Made by a program: the position numbers and the translations under genes. The notes beneath the pieces were generated by a model. It was given only the letters and a program-made list of their open reading frames with translations, had not been told where the DNA came from and did not search any database. Of a DNA stretch of 64,000 nt, positions 43,152 to 51,881 are shown one piece after another (position 1 is the first letter of the stretch; every line of letters starts with the position of its first letter). The stretch is from Neptuniibacter sp. CAU 1671 (GTDB lineage Bacteria > Pseudomonadota > Gammaproteobacteria > Pseudomonadales > Balneatricaceae): NCBI RefSeq assembly GCF_029222905.1, contig NZ_JARHUE010000002.1, positions 310,001 through 374,000 on the forward strand, in the 5' to 3' direction.

Positions 43152-43511
43152 TTAGGCTCGAAAGGCATCTTTATACCATAGTGGCTGGCTACCTGCTTCC
43201 TCTGCCTCAAATGCGAGCACATCAAAGCGACAGGTGGCATCTGCATATTTTTTGTTTTGGCAGAGAAAATGCTGTGCGGTTTTGATAATACGTTGCTGTT
43301 TGTGAAAATTAACTGAACTGGCTGCTCCGCCATAGCGCTGATTGTTGCGATATCGCACTTCAACAAAGATCAGGGTATCACTTTGCTGAACGATCAGATC
43401 TATTTCGCCATAACGACAGCTGTAATTGCGTGAAATGATCTTGTAGCCAGCTGTTTTCAGCAGCTTTTCCGCTCGTTTTTCAGCATCCTTGCCCCGTTGC
43501 GCGCGATCCAT
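43152..43511 (-). CDS. yraN: YraN family protein (UPF0102, nuclease-like fold)
   Basis: A 119-residue protein of the YraN/UPF0102 family with an endonuclease-like fold. Typical residues are GKDAEKRAEKLLKTAGYKIISRNYSC in the N-terminal part, the acidic GEIDLIVQQSDTLIFVEVRYRNNQRYGGAA core, resembling the D-(E-x-K)-type nuclease centre, and CRFDVLAFE near the end. The biological role is unknown in most bacteria. It lies between lpoA and diaA, its usual place. Confidence 0.92.
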   Translation of the reverse strand: MDRAQRGKDAEKRAEKLLKTAGYKIISRNYSCRYGEIDLIVQQSDTLIFVEVRYRNNQRYGGAASSVNFHKQQRIIKTAQHFLCQNKKYADATCRFDVLAFEAEEAGSQPLWYKDAFRA

Positions 43512-43536
43512 CGCATTCTATCCGTATTGTCTGACT

Positions 43537-45342
43537 CTACTGGTCCAGTAGTTGTGGAATTCCGTCTCTAAAACGCGCCCAGAGCAGGGTGCGGACCACT
43601 TCGCCGCGTCCATTGATGCTGAGCTGGCCTGTTTCGCCCTGAATCTGCGTGCCGGGCAGAGCCTGCAATTGATTCAGGTATGGGTAGAGGTGGTAGGCAT
43701 CGAGGCCCAATGCATAGAGTCGACCGAAACGGCTTTCGACATTGGTGCGTTGCTGGGTCAGCAGAATTTTGTCCTGACTGGGTGCCTGAACCGCCCAGGG
43801 GGATGCGCAGAAGCGGATTCCGTTCAGGTCCTGGTCAAGCACCGGATTCTGGCTGCCGCTGTAGACATGGGAGCTGGCATAGATAGGCAGATCGCCGGCA
43901 AAATTGAAGGCCAGAATCGGTTTGATCTGCCGTGCGTCGTTGGGCAGCGCTGTCATAAAGATGGCGTCAATGTCAGTCCGGCGGTGCTCTTCAAACTCAA
44001 TATCCAGTCCTGGCAGGCGCTGTTTGATAGCTTTGAAGCGTGCCTGGCTGGCATCGGTTTTAAGCAGGCTGGCAACGTTGCCTGCAAAGGTTTCCTGACC
44101 ACCCATATGTGTCTGAACAATCACGCTGCCACCCAGTTCGGTGAACTGTTGCGCAAACGCCACGGCGATACGCCGCCCCCAGTCGGTATCGGGGGTGATA
44201 CTGGCAACCTGACGCATGCCGTCCTGCCACATTTTATCTGCTGCCTGACGAGCTTCATCTTCTGCAGACAGGCCAAACTGATACAGCAGATTGCTGCTGG
44301 GACCCTCGGTGTAATTCAGGGCCAGCATGGGCTTGTCCAGTGAGCCCTGATTGGCGAGTTGAATTACATATTCTTTATCCAGTGGGCCAATAACCAGATC
44401 GATATTCAGGGTTGTCAGCAGGGGAGCTAACTGGAAAGTACTGTTGATCTGGCTGGAGTCGAGAAACACTAGCTCAGGTTTGTTGAGTGAGCCGTCCCGG
44501 AAGTGGGCTTGCAGGATGCCTTCTTTAATGGCGTTGGCAGGTGTACTGAGTGGGCCGCTATTGGGCAGCAAAATCGCCAGTTTTTTCACCACAAGAGGTG
44601 CTGTGCTCATGTTGCCAATCTGCTTCGGCGGCAGCGTGTTAGCCGGATGATCGGCCCACAGTGTTTTCCAGCGCTGGAACGCTTCATTCTGTGAGTCCAG
44701 TGCATTATTGCTCAGTAGTGACTGGGCAAGTTCAAGCCAGCCTTGCTCATAATAACTGTTGCTGCCTGACTGAATCAGTTGTCTCAGGGTGTCCGGACTG
44801 AGTTGATGCAACAGGGTCCATATGCGGTCATGCAGGGGTTGTTGTTCTTCAGGTGTGCCGGTTAACAGCGAGATTTTGATCAGTTCACGCACTTCACTCA
44901 GCGGATCGTTCTGCTGTTGATAGGCTTCAGCTCGGAGTTCGCGATACTCAATTGCCTGGTTGAGCGGATAATCCTGACCAGCAGCTTCCGGAATCTGGTC
45001 AAGGTATGTCAGGGCCTGGCGGGCATTATTTTGTTCCAGTGCTGAACGTGCTTTCAGTTTGGCTATATCAAAGCGAAGAGAGGGTGTGAGGACAGCCAGG
45101 TCAATCTGATCCAAAATCTCGACGGCACGCTGTTTCTCGCCGCTGGTCAGTAACAGGTTTGCGGCCTCGATCTTAAGTTCGGCAGCCCGAATCGGTTTGG
45201 CGGACGCTGCTTTTTGCAACAGAGCTTCAGCTTGTTCAGTCGGTGTGAGAGGTGTCGCTGGTGTGCGTGGCAAAGGGCTGCTACAGGCCGTCAGTAAAAG
45301 CACACAGAGAGTTAGCAGAGACAGTTGGTGGCTAAATTTCAT
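43537..45342 (-). CDS. lpoA: Penicillin-binding protein activator LpoA
   Basis: A 601-residue outer membrane lipoprotein. The signal peptide ends in the lipobox LTAC (Cys near residue 20). The N-terminal half (about 30-240) is a helical TPR-like domain. The C-terminal half (about 255-600) has a periplasmic type I binding-protein fold, opening KKLAILLPNSGPLSTPANAIKEG and including GPLDKEYVIQLANQG. LpoA reaches through peptidoglycan to stimulate PBP1A. Its start region overlaps open sequence upstream of the divergent rsmI gene; the two start codons are 36 nt apart. Confidence 0.93.
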   Translation of the reverse strand: MKFSHQLSLLTLCVLLLTACSSPLPRTPATPLTPTEQAEALLQKAASAKPIRAAELKIEAANLLLTSGEKQRAVEILDQIDLAVLTPSLRFDIAKLKARSALEQNNARQALTYLDQIPEAAGQDYPLNQAIEYRELRAEAYQQQNDPLSEVRELIKISLLTGTPEEQQPLHDRIWTLLHQLSPDTLRQLIQSGSNSYYEQGWLELAQSLLSNNALDSQNEAFQRWKTLWADHPANTLPPKQIGNMSTAPLVVKKLAILLPNSGPLSTPANAIKEGILQAHFRDGSLNKPELVFLDSSQINSTFQLAPLLTTLNIDLVIGPLDKEYVIQLANQGSLDKPMLALNYTEGPSSNLLYQFGLSAEDEARQAADKMWQDGMRQVASITPDTDWGRRIAVAFAQQFTELGGSVIVQTHMGGQETFAGNVASLLKTDASQARFKAIKQRLPGLDIEFEEHRRTDIDAIFMTALPNDARQIKPILAFNFAGDLPIYASSHVYSGSQNPVLDQDLNGIRFCASPWAVQAPSQDKILLTQQRTNVESRFGRLYALGLDAYHLYPYLNQLQALPGTQIQGETGQLSINGRGEVVRTLLWARFRDGIPQLLDQ

Positions 45343-45378
45343 ATACTTCTCAATCCGGATTTGAGGATAGTATCCATT

Positions 45379-46227
45379 ATGTTGGAACCTGCACTGTACG
45401 TTGTTGCCACCCCGATTGGAAATCTCGAGGACATGACGCCTCGTGCGGTGGAAACCCTCAGATCAGTTGCATTAATTGCAGCCGAAGACACCCGTCATAC
45501 AGCGCGTTTGCTGGGGCATTTTAACATCGATACCCGGCTGATCTCGGTGCATGAGCATAACGAGCGTCAGCGAATCGACACGATTGTACACCAGCTGGCA
45601 AGTGGTGCCAGTGTCGCTTTGGTTTCAGATGCGGGGACGCCGCTTATCTCTGATCCTGGTTATGTCGTGGTGAAGGAGATTCTACAGGCAGGATACAGGG
45701 TCGTGCCGGTGCCGGGTTGTGTTGCCTTTGTTGCTGCCTTGTCTGCGGCGGGCTTGCCGACCGATCGTTTTGTCTTTGAGGGCTTTTTGTCCTCCAAAAG
45801 TGGCGCCCGGCAACAGCAGTTAAAATCGCTGGCGCAGGAGTCGCGTACGCTGGTGTTTTACGAATCTCCCCACCGCATTTTGGCTTCATTGCAGGATATG
45901 GCGATGGTTTTTGGTGCAGATCGAACTGTGGCGATTGCCCGGGAACTGACCAAGACCTACGAAACCATCAAGTCTGCGCCACTGTCGGAGCTGATTGTCT
46001 GGATGCAGGCGGACAGTAATCAGCAGCGTGGTGAGTTTGTCGTACTGGTGCAGGGTGCGCCGAAAGCCAGCGGTGATGAAGTTAACCCTCAGGCCCTGTC
46101 AATTTTGGATATATTGTGTACTGAATTGCCGGTCAGTCAGGCCGCGGCTCTGGCAGCAAAGATCACCGGTATAAAGAAGAAGCAGCTCTACCAGCTTGCT
46201 TTGGAACGTCAGTCTGCAAATGAGTGA
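45379..46227 (+). CDS. rsmI: 16S rRNA (cytidine1402-2'-O)-methyltransferase
   Basis: A 282-residue tetrapyrrole-methylase-fold enzyme. From ATG 45379 it starts MLEPALYVVATPIGNLEDMTPRA and has AAEDTRHTARLLGHFNI near 35-51, VSDAGTPLISDPGY near 83-96, PVPGCVAFVAALSAAGLPTDRF near 112-133, and FYESPHRI near 161. It 2'-O-methylates C1402 of 16S rRNA; the partner N4-methylation is made by RsmH, encoded a little downstream. An earlier in-frame GTG at 45325 would overlap the lpoA start and is not preferred. Confidence 0.95.
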   Translation: MLEPALYVVATPIGNLEDMTPRAVETLRSVALIAAEDTRHTARLLGHFNIDTRLISVHEHNERQRIDTIVHQLASGASVALVSDAGTPLISDPGYVVVKEILQAGYRVVPVPGCVAFVAALSAAGLPTDRFVFEGFLSSKSGARQQQLKSLAQESRTLVFYESPHRILASLQDMAMVFGADRTVAIARELTKTYETIKSAPLSELIVWMQADSNQQRGEFVVLVQGAPKASGDEVNPQALSILDILCTELPVSQAAALAAKITGIKKKQLYQLALERQSANE

Positions 46228-46270
46228 AATCCGCTCGCGCTGGAAGGCGGGTTTTGGTAGTCTTGCCGCC

Positions 46271-46617
46271 GAGAGTTCACCAGACAGTCGCTGCTCTTTT
46301 TGAGTGGAGGAAAGTCCGGGCTCCGATGGGCAGGGTGCCAGATAACGTCTGGGCGGCGTGAGCCGACGGCCAGTGCAACAGAAAATATACCGCCTAAGCA
46401 TCTTCGGATGCCGGTAAGGTTGAAATGGTGCGGTAAGAGCGCACCGCGTGCGTGGTAACACGTCACGGCAGGGTAAACCCCACCCGGAGCAAGACCAAAT
46501 AGGAACCCTACAGGCGTGGCCCGCGCTGGGTTCGGGTAGGTCGCTAGAGGTGTACGGTGACGTACATCCCAGATGAATGACTGTCCTAGACAGAACCCGG
46601 CTTATCGGTGAACTCTC
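46271..46617 (+). ncRNA. rnpB: RNase P RNA (bacterial class A)
   Basis: The catalytic RNA of RNase P, about 347 nt. The ends pair as helix P1: GAGAGTTCACC (46271-46281) with GGTGAACTCTC (46607-46617). Conserved blocks in order are CAGACAGTCGC, GAGGAAAGTCCGGGCTCC with GGGCAGGGTGCCAG, CCAGTGCAACAGA, GGTGCGGTAAGAGCGCACCG, GGTAAACCCCACCCGGAGCA, CAAATAGG, and the 3' GATGAATGACTGTCC and ACAGAACCCGGCTTATCGG. The RNA matures tRNA 5' ends. It sits between rsmI and mraZ, as in Pseudomonas. No clear U-tailed terminator follows; exact ends are estimated from P1. Confidence 0.96.
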
Positions 46618-46842
46618 ATTTTCCTTTCTGTTTTATCTGAATTATCTCTTTCTTAATGTATGTCTTCTAAGTGCCTGTTATTCCGATACCTTTCGTGGAT
46701 TCGGTCGTCTGCCTTGTAGTGCTTTTTTGTCCTTCAAAAATAATAACCTATTGATATTTATATTAATTTTATCGTTTTCTCTGATTGCTAATTCCTTGTT
46801 TTTAATTGCCGTATTTTTTTTCTGGCTGCCTCAGGTTTGTCC
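46618..46842. other. AT-rich spacer between rnpB and the mraZ promoter
   Basis: About 225 nt of T-rich sequence with no supported gene. A 94-codon open frame starts inside rnpB and gives a low-complexity hydrophobic peptide, so it is not annotated. No tRNA, hairpin terminator or repeat was found here. Confidence 0.6.
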
Positions 46843-46871
46843 TTGCTTTACATGTTGTTAATTTCTATAGT
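46843..46871 (+). promoter_or_regulatory. Candidate mraZ (dcw) promoter
   Basis: TTGCTT (46843-46848) and TATAGT (46866-46871) are 17 nt apart. The start would fall near 46878, immediately before the first MraZ box, which suits repression by MraZ. Confidence 0.6.
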
Positions 46872-46879
46872 GTGCTTTA

Positions 46880-46935
46880 GTGGGATAAAGTGGGTAAAAG
46901 TGGGATATTCTGGGATTTAAGTGGATTAGAGTGGC
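46880..46935 (+). promoter_or_regulatory. MraZ-box array of six repeats
   Basis: GTGGG-type pentamers occur at 46880, 46890, 46900 and 46910 (the last reading CTGGG) with exact 10-nt periodicity. Then GTGGA is at 46921 and GTGGC at 46931, after one 11-nt step. MraZ of E. coli and other bacteria binds direct repeats of this pentamer with 5-nt spacers to repress the dcw operon. The last box overlaps the mraZ ribosome binding region, 3 nt before the ATG. Confidence 0.85.
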
Positions 46936-46938
46936 GAA

Positions 46939-47394
46939 ATGTTCAGGGGCGTAAATCCAATCAATCTAGATGCCAAAGGGCGGATGGCTGTGCCGTCGCG
47001 TTATCGCGACCGGCTGGTTGACTGCTGCGCGGGTCAGATGGTTGCGACAATCGACACTGAAGCAAAGTGCCTGCTGCTGTATCCCTTACATGAATGGGAA
47101 GAGATCCAGGAGAAAATCGAATCATTGCCCAGCTTTAATCCGGCGGCCCGTCGAATTCAGCGTTTGCTGATTGGTCATGCGACGGATCTGGAGCTGGATG
47201 GAAGCGGGCGTTTGCTGCTACCTGCGCCGCTGCGTGAATACGCAGAGCTTGAAAAGAAAGTGGTATTGCTGGGGCAGGGACAAAAATTTGAGATCTGGAG
47301 TGAGACGCGCTGGCTGGAAACTCGCGATGGTTATCTGGCGCAGACGGAAGAAGGAATGGCATTGCCAGATGAACTTCTGAATCTCTCACTTTAA
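46939..47394 (+). CDS. mraZ: Transcriptional regulator MraZ
   Basis: A 151-residue AbrB-like protein with two MraZ/SpoVT-type DNA-binding modules: MFRGVNPINLDAKGRMAVPSRYRD at 1-24 and ATDLELDGSGRLLLPAPLREYAEL near 79-102. Each holds the D-x-K/S-G-R signature (DAKGRMAVP; DGSGRLLLP). It forms ring-shaped oligomers that bind several adjacent boxes upstream of its own gene, repressing the dcw cluster; the matching boxes are directly upstream. rsmH follows after 15 nt. Confidence 0.97.
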   Translation: MFRGVNPINLDAKGRMAVPSRYRDRLVDCCAGQMVATIDTEAKCLLLYPLHEWEEIQEKIESLPSFNPAARRIQRLLIGHATDLELDGSGRLLLPAPLREYAELEKKVVLLGQGQKFEIWSETRWLETRDGYLAQTEEGMALPDELLNLSL

Positions 47395-47409
47395 TTTGGA
47401 GCTGAACTG

Positions 47410-48348
47410 ATGACGCAGGCTTACGGACATATAACAGTCTTGCTGCAGGAAGCGGTAAATGCGCTGGTTCAGGATCCCAACGGCTTTTATGTCGATGGTA
47501 CGTTTGGCCGTGGTGGTCACTCTGCGCTGGTGCTGCAAAGCCTGGGGAAAGAGGGCCAGCTGTTGGGGATCGATAAAGATCCTCAGGCAATTGCCCATGC
47601 AAAAGAAAAATTTGCCGGCGAAAGTCGTTTTCAGATTGCGCATGGCAGTTTTGCCGAAATGAAGCGTTTTGTGGAAGGGCTAAATAAGCAGGGCCAGGTA
47701 GATGGTGTGCTGCTGGACCTGGGTGTCTCTTCGCCTCAGCTGGATGATGCCAGTCGTGGTTTCAGTTTTATGCAGGACGGTCCGCTGGATATGCGCATGG
47801 ACCCTACTTCAGGTGAGAGCGCCGCTGAGTGGATTGCGCGGGCGTCTGAAGCAGAAATTGCTGATGTGTTTTTTACCTATGGCGAAGAAAAATTTGGCCG
47901 CCGTATGGCGCGGGCCATTGTCGCCGAGCGTAAACTGGTGCCCATAACTACCACCGCCAGGCTAGCCAGTATTGTCGCCGCTGCCAACCCCGCCTGGGAA
48001 AAGGGTAAACACCCTGCCACGCGGGCCTTTCAGGGTATTCGTATCCATATCAACCGCGAGCTGGAAGATCTGGAAGCCTGTCTTGAGCAAGCGTTGGATG
48101 TGTTGCGGGTGGGTGGTCGCCTGGTAGTAATCAGCTTCCATTCACTTGAAGACCGTATAGTGAAGCGGTTTATCCGTACGCATGTGAAAGGTGATGAGCA
48201 TCTGCCCCGGGGGATTCCGGTGACGCAGTCGATGCTCAAAATTCGGCTGAAAAATGTGGGTAAGGCGGTCAAAGCCGGAAAAGATGAAACTAATGCCAAT
48301 GTCAGGGCCCGCAGTGCAGTGATGCGCGTGGCGGAGAAAGTGGCATGA
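47410..48348 (+). CDS. rsmH: 16S rRNA (cytosine1402-N4)-methyltransferase RsmH (MraW)
   Basis: A 312-residue SAM-dependent methyltransferase. It starts near [13 protein letters not shown] and has [13 protein letters not shown] near 27-39 (SAM motif), GIDKDPQAI near 53, [22 protein letters not shown] near 99-120 and [11 protein letters not shown] near 127. The C-terminal motif is [18 protein letters not shown] near 237. It N4-methylates C1402, the same nucleotide 2'-O-methylated by RsmI. Its stop overlaps the ftsL start (ATGA). Confidence 0.97.
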   Translation: MTQAYGHITVLLQEAVNALVQDPNGFYVDGTFGRGGHSALVLQSLGKEGQLLGIDKDPQAIAHAKEKFAGESRFQIAHGSFAEMKRFVEGLNKQGQVDGVLLDLGVSSPQLDDASRGFSFMQDGPLDMRMDPTSGESAAEWIARASEAEIADVFFTYGEEKFGRRMARAIVAERKLVPITTTARLASIVAAANPAWEKGKHPATRAFQGIRIHINRELEDLEACLEQALDVLRVGGRLVVISFHSLEDRIVKRFIRTHVKGDEHLPRGIPVTQSMLKIRLKNVGKAVKAGKDETNANVRARSAVMRVAEKVA

Positions 48349-48713
48349 AGCGTCTGCTGCAACGTTTTTGGTCTGCAGAAAAGTCTCCTAAGGAGGCTGA
48401 GCAGGCGCTGGCGCAGGCTTTTTACAGTGCCGAAGAGTTATTGCCACGGATGTTGTTGCTGGGTTTGAGCATCATCCTGCTTGTCTGTTGTTGTCTGGCG
48501 GTCGTGTTGAATGCGTTTGAGTACCGTCGGCTATTTAATCAGCACCAGATTCTGGTTGAACAACGGGATGAACTGCAGGTGGAGTGGAGTCAGCTGTTGC
48601 TGGAGCAGAGTGCCTGGGCAGCTAATAACCGGGTTGAAAAGCAGGCAGAAAAACATCTGGCCATGATTGTGCCGGGCATTGATCAAATTGAGGTGGTGGA
48701 AAATGAGCGATAA
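48345..48713 (+). CDS. ftsL: Cell division protein FtsL
   Basis: A 122-residue bitopic membrane protein. A cytoplasmic N-terminus of about 35 residues is followed by one transmembrane helix ([20 protein letters not shown], about 36-55). A periplasmic coiled-coil/leucine-zipper-like region then has the pattern [28 protein letters not shown], ending in [15 protein letters not shown]. FtsL joins FtsB and FtsQ to activate FtsWI. The position between rsmH and ftsI is decisive because sequence conservation is low. ftsI starts inside its last codons. Confidence 0.93.
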   Translation: MKRLLQRFWSAEKSPKEAEQALAQAFYSAEELLPRMLLLGLSIILLVCCCLAVVLNAFEYRRLFNQHQILVEQRDELQVEWSQLLLEQSAWAANNRVEKQAEKHLAMIVPGIDQIEVVENER

Positions 48714-50409
48714 GCCAATCACAGCCGCAATCAGCCGGGGCTGGCGCCTATGGCTGGTTTTGCTGTTGCTGTTATTGGTAGCGGCGGGTATCACCGGTCG
48801 CATGCTCGGGCTTTATATCACTGAACAGGATTTCCTGCAGGATCAGGGTGAAGCGCGTACGGTGCGGGTAATTCAGGCGCCGGCACACCGGGGTATCATT
48901 ACTGATCGCAATGGCGAACCCTTGGCGGTCAGTGCGCCAGTGGCGACCATCTGGGCTGATCCGGCGAAGATGAACCTCGACCATGTCAGTCTGGGTAAGA
49001 TGGCATCTTTACTGCAGATGAGCCGCCCGAGCCTGGTGCAGAAAATCAGCGAAAACCGCGAACGTCGTTTTCTTTATCTGAAGCGTCAGGTGACCCCTGA
49101 GCTGGCAGCAGAAATTGTCGCGTTGGGCATTCCGGGCGTACATGTGGACCGGGAATATAAACGGTTTTATCCCGCTGGCGAAGTAACCACTCACTTAGTT
49201 GGATTTACTGATCTGGATGGTAAAGGGCAGGAAGGCCTGGAACTGTCCTTTGAGGATTGGTTGCACGCGGAACCGGGTAAGCAGATGGTCATGAAAGACC
49301 GTCTGGGTCGCACCATTAAACATATTCGCGAAATCAGTCCGGCAGAAAATGGCAACGATATGCAGTTGACCATTGATCTGCGTCTGCAGTATCTGGCTTA
49401 CCGTGAATTAAAAGCTGCTGTGCAGACGCATAAAGCTGATGGTGGGTCTCTGGTGATGCTGGATGCCGCCACGGGTGAAATTCTGGCGATGGTCAACCAG
49501 CCATCCTATAACCCGAACGATCCGGCGCAGCGCATTCCGTCCCTGCTGCGCAATCGCGCCCTGACAGATGTGTTCGAGCCCGGTTCAACCATGAAGCCAT
49601 TGACTGTGGCAGCGGCGCTGATGAGTGGTAAATACCGTCCAGAAACAGTGGTCGATACCGCACCTGGTTATATCCGGATTAAAGGTCGGACCATTCGCGA
49701 TCACCGCAATTATGGTGATCTGGATCTGACCGGCATTATCACCAAGTCCAGTAACGTGGGTGTGACCAAGCTGGCCCTGAGTATGGACAGCGGTGCGGTG
49801 GTTAATCTGATGCGTAACGTTGGGCTGGGTCAGGTCACAACACTTGGTTATCCCGGTGAAAGCAGTGGTGTGCTGCCTTATCTGCAGGAAAAACAGGTGG
49901 TAGAGCGGGCAACGCTTTCATACGGCTATGGCCTGTCAGTTACTCCGCTGCAGCTGGCGCAGTCCTATCTGGCGTTGGCGAATGATGGCCTGATGGTGCC
50001 AGCCAGTCTGATTCGGGCGGATGACAATAAAGCACCAGTACGGGTGATGCCGACTGATGTGGCGCAAAACGTGCGTGGCATGATGGAAACCGTGATCAGT
50101 AATGTCGGTACAGGTCGTCGTGCAGCGGTGCCGGGTTATCGGGTGGCAGGTAAAACCGGCACAGTTCACAAAGTGGGTGGTTCCGGCTATCTGGATGATC
50201 AGTATATTTCTGTTTTTGCAGGCATTGCGCCGGCAAGCAACCCGCGTCTGGTCACAGTGGTGATGGTGGACAATCCCAAGGGGCAGGAATACTACGGTGG
50301 CGAAGTTGCCGCCCCAGTGTTTTCCCGCACGTTGGCGGGTGCATTGCGGTTAATGAATGTACCACCTGATGACTGGCCGAAACCAACCAGTCAAATGGCG
50401 CAGAGGTGA
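48703..50409 (+). CDS. ftsI: Peptidoglycan D,D-transpeptidase FtsI (PBP3)
   Basis: The septal class B penicillin-binding protein, 568 residues. One N-terminal transmembrane helix (about 16-36) precedes the pedestal/dimerisation domain (GIITDRNGEPLAVS near 65). The transpeptidase domain has the catalytic SxxK motif in PGSTMKPLT (serine near 295), SSN in TKSSNVG near 350, and KTG in VAGKTGTVHKVG near 485. The start at 48703 lies 11 nt inside ftsL; an upstream in-frame start at 48667 adds residues not seen in the family. It crosslinks septal peptidoglycan with FtsW. Confidence 0.97.
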   Translation: MSDKPITAAISRGWRLWLVLLLLLLVAAGITGRMLGLYITEQDFLQDQGEARTVRVIQAPAHRGIITDRNGEPLAVSAPVATIWADPAKMNLDHVSLGKMASLLQMSRPSLVQKISENRERRFLYLKRQVTPELAAEIVALGIPGVHVDREYKRFYPAGEVTTHLVGFTDLDGKGQEGLELSFEDWLHAEPGKQMVMKDRLGRTIKHIREISPAENGNDMQLTIDLRLQYLAYRELKAAVQTHKADGGSLVMLDAATGEILAMVNQPSYNPNDPAQRIPSLLRNRALTDVFEPGSTMKPLTVAAALMSGKYRPETVVDTAPGYIRIKGRTIRDHRNYGDLDLTGIITKSSNVGVTKLALSMDSGAVVNLMRNVGLGQVTTLGYPGESSGVLPYLQEKQVVERATLSYGYGLSVTPLQLAQSYLALANDGLMVPASLIRADDNKAPVRVMPTDVAQNVRGMMETVISNVGTGRRAAVPGYRVAGKTGTVHKVGGSGYLDDQYISVFAGIAPASNPRLVTVVMVDNPKGQEYYGGEVAAPVFSRTLAGALRLMNVPPDDWPKPTSQMAQR

Positions 50410-50414
50410 AAGAG

Positions 50415-51881
50415 ATGCAGCTGCGTAGCATTCAACTGGCTGAACTGATACCGGAATGGGCTACCACAGCGTGTTCCGGTATTGCAGTGAATGGCCTTTG
50501 TCAGGACAGCCGGGAAGTGACCCCCGGTATGCTGTTCTGCGCACGCCGAGGCTTGCAGCATAAAGGTATCGATTTTGTGCCTGCAGCGGTGGCCGCCGGT
50601 GCTGCCGCGGTTCTGGTCGACCGCAGTGAATTTGCAGAGTGTCCGGCTGTAGATGTGCCTGTGGTGGCGGTAGATGATTTGGCGGCTCAGCTAGGGCTGA
50701 TTGCCGCACGGTTTTACGGCAAGCCCAGTGAAAAAATCTGTGTTGTGGGCATTACCGGTACCAATGGCAAAACCTCATGCGCCCATTTTCTGGCGCAGGC
50801 GCTGAACCAGCTGGGCCGCAAGACAGCTTTGATTGGCACGGTTGGCAATGGTTTTCCCGGTCAGCTTGATGTGGCGACCCACACCACGCCGGATGCAATC
50901 CGGGTACAGCTGATGTTGGCAGAGTTTGTGTCTGCTGGCGCTGAGGCTGTGGTGATGGAAGTATCGAGTCATGCACTTGAGCAATACCGTGTCACGGGTG
51001 TGGATTTTAAATACGGGTTGTTTACCAACCTGACCCGCGATCATCTGGATTACCACGGCACGATGCAGGCTTACGGCGCCGCCAAAACCAAACTTTTTAC
51101 AGATTATCCGTTATCTGGTGCGTTGATTAATCGGGATGATGCGTTCGGTCGTGACTTACTGGCACGTGAAGATCTGATGGGTGATGCCTTTGCGGTGGGT
51201 CGTAGTCAGGGCGATCTGCATTTGCGCGCGTATCGTCTCACACCGGAAGGGCTCGAGGGTGAGTTACGCAGCCGGCTGGGTATTATCCCTTTCTGCAACG
51301 CGCTGCTGGGTGAATTTAATCTGGACAACCTGCTGCTGGTGGCCGGTGTGCTGCTGATGGAGGGGTTTTCAGCTCAGCAGATCAGCAGGACCTTGTCTGG
51401 TCTGAAAGCGGTGCCAGGGCGGATGGAAGCGATTAAAGCAGCCGGTCAGCCGTTGGTGATTATTGATTATGCCCACACTCCCGATGCGCTGGAAAAGGCA
51501 CTGCAAGGTGCGCGGGCGCATTGCAACGGTGTTCTGTGGTGTGTGTTTGGCTGTGGTGGAGATCGTGACACCGGGAAGCGTACGCTCATGGGGGAGGTAG
51601 CTGATCGGCTTGCAGATCAGGTAGTGATTACCAGTGATAATCCCCGCGGGGAAGATCCGGATACCATTATTGCGATGGTCGCTTCGGGTGTGAGTCGGCA
51701 TTTGCCGGTCATTGAACCAGACCGCGCAGCAGCGATTACCCGGACAGTTAGTAGAGCGAGCAGTGCTGACCTGGTACTGGTGGCCGGAAAGGGTCATGAA
51801 AACTATCAGGAGATCGCTGGCCAACGTTTCCCGTTCAGCGATCACACGATCTGCCGGCAAGCACTGGGGGTGGCTGTATGA
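50415..51881 (+). CDS. murE: UDP-MurNAc-L-Ala-D-Glu:meso-diaminopimelate ligase
   Basis: A 488-residue Mur ligase adding meso-diaminopimelate. The ATP P-loop is GITGTNGKTSCAHF near 112-125, the central HTTPDAIRVQ and VMEVSSHALEQYRV follow, and the meso-DAP specificity motif DNPRGEDP near 409 marks a Gram-negative type enzyme. A GTG at 50406 in the same frame overlaps the ftsI stop; ATG 50415 is preferred because AGAGG is then 8 nt away. Its stop overlaps the murF start (ATGA). Confidence 0.96.
   Translation: MQLRSIQLAELIPEWATTACSGIAVNGLCQDSREVTPGMLFCARRGLQHKGIDFVPAAVAAGAAAVLVDRSEFAECPAVDVPVVAVDDLAAQLGLIAARFYGKPSEKICVVGITGTNGKTSCAHFLAQALNQLGRKTALIGTVGNGFPGQLDVATHTTPDAIRVQLMLAEFVSAGAEAVVMEVSSHALEQYRVTGVDFKYGLFTNLTRDHLDYHGTMQAYGAAKTKLFTDYPLSGALINRDDAFGRDLLAREDLMGDAFAVGRSQGDLHLRAYRLTPEGLEGELRSRLGIIPFCNALLGEFNLDNLLLVAGVLLMEGFSAQQISRTLSGLKAVPGRMEAIKAAGQPLVIIDYAHTPDALEKALQGARAHCNGVLWCVFGCGGDRDTGKRTLMGEVADRLADQVVITSDNPRGEDPDTIIAMVASGVSRHLPVIEPDRAAAITRTVSRASSADLVLVAGKGHENYQEIAGQRFPFSDHTICRQALGVAV

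Noticed and set aside
43552-44343. A 263-codon forward open frame over lpoA
   Set aside because: Antisense to a lipoprotein gene with lipobox and recognisable domains.
46577-46861. A 94-codon forward open frame between rnpB and mraZ giving a hydrophobic peptide
   Set aside because: It begins inside the conserved 3' end of RNase P RNA, has no ribosome binding site, and its composition follows from T-rich DNA.
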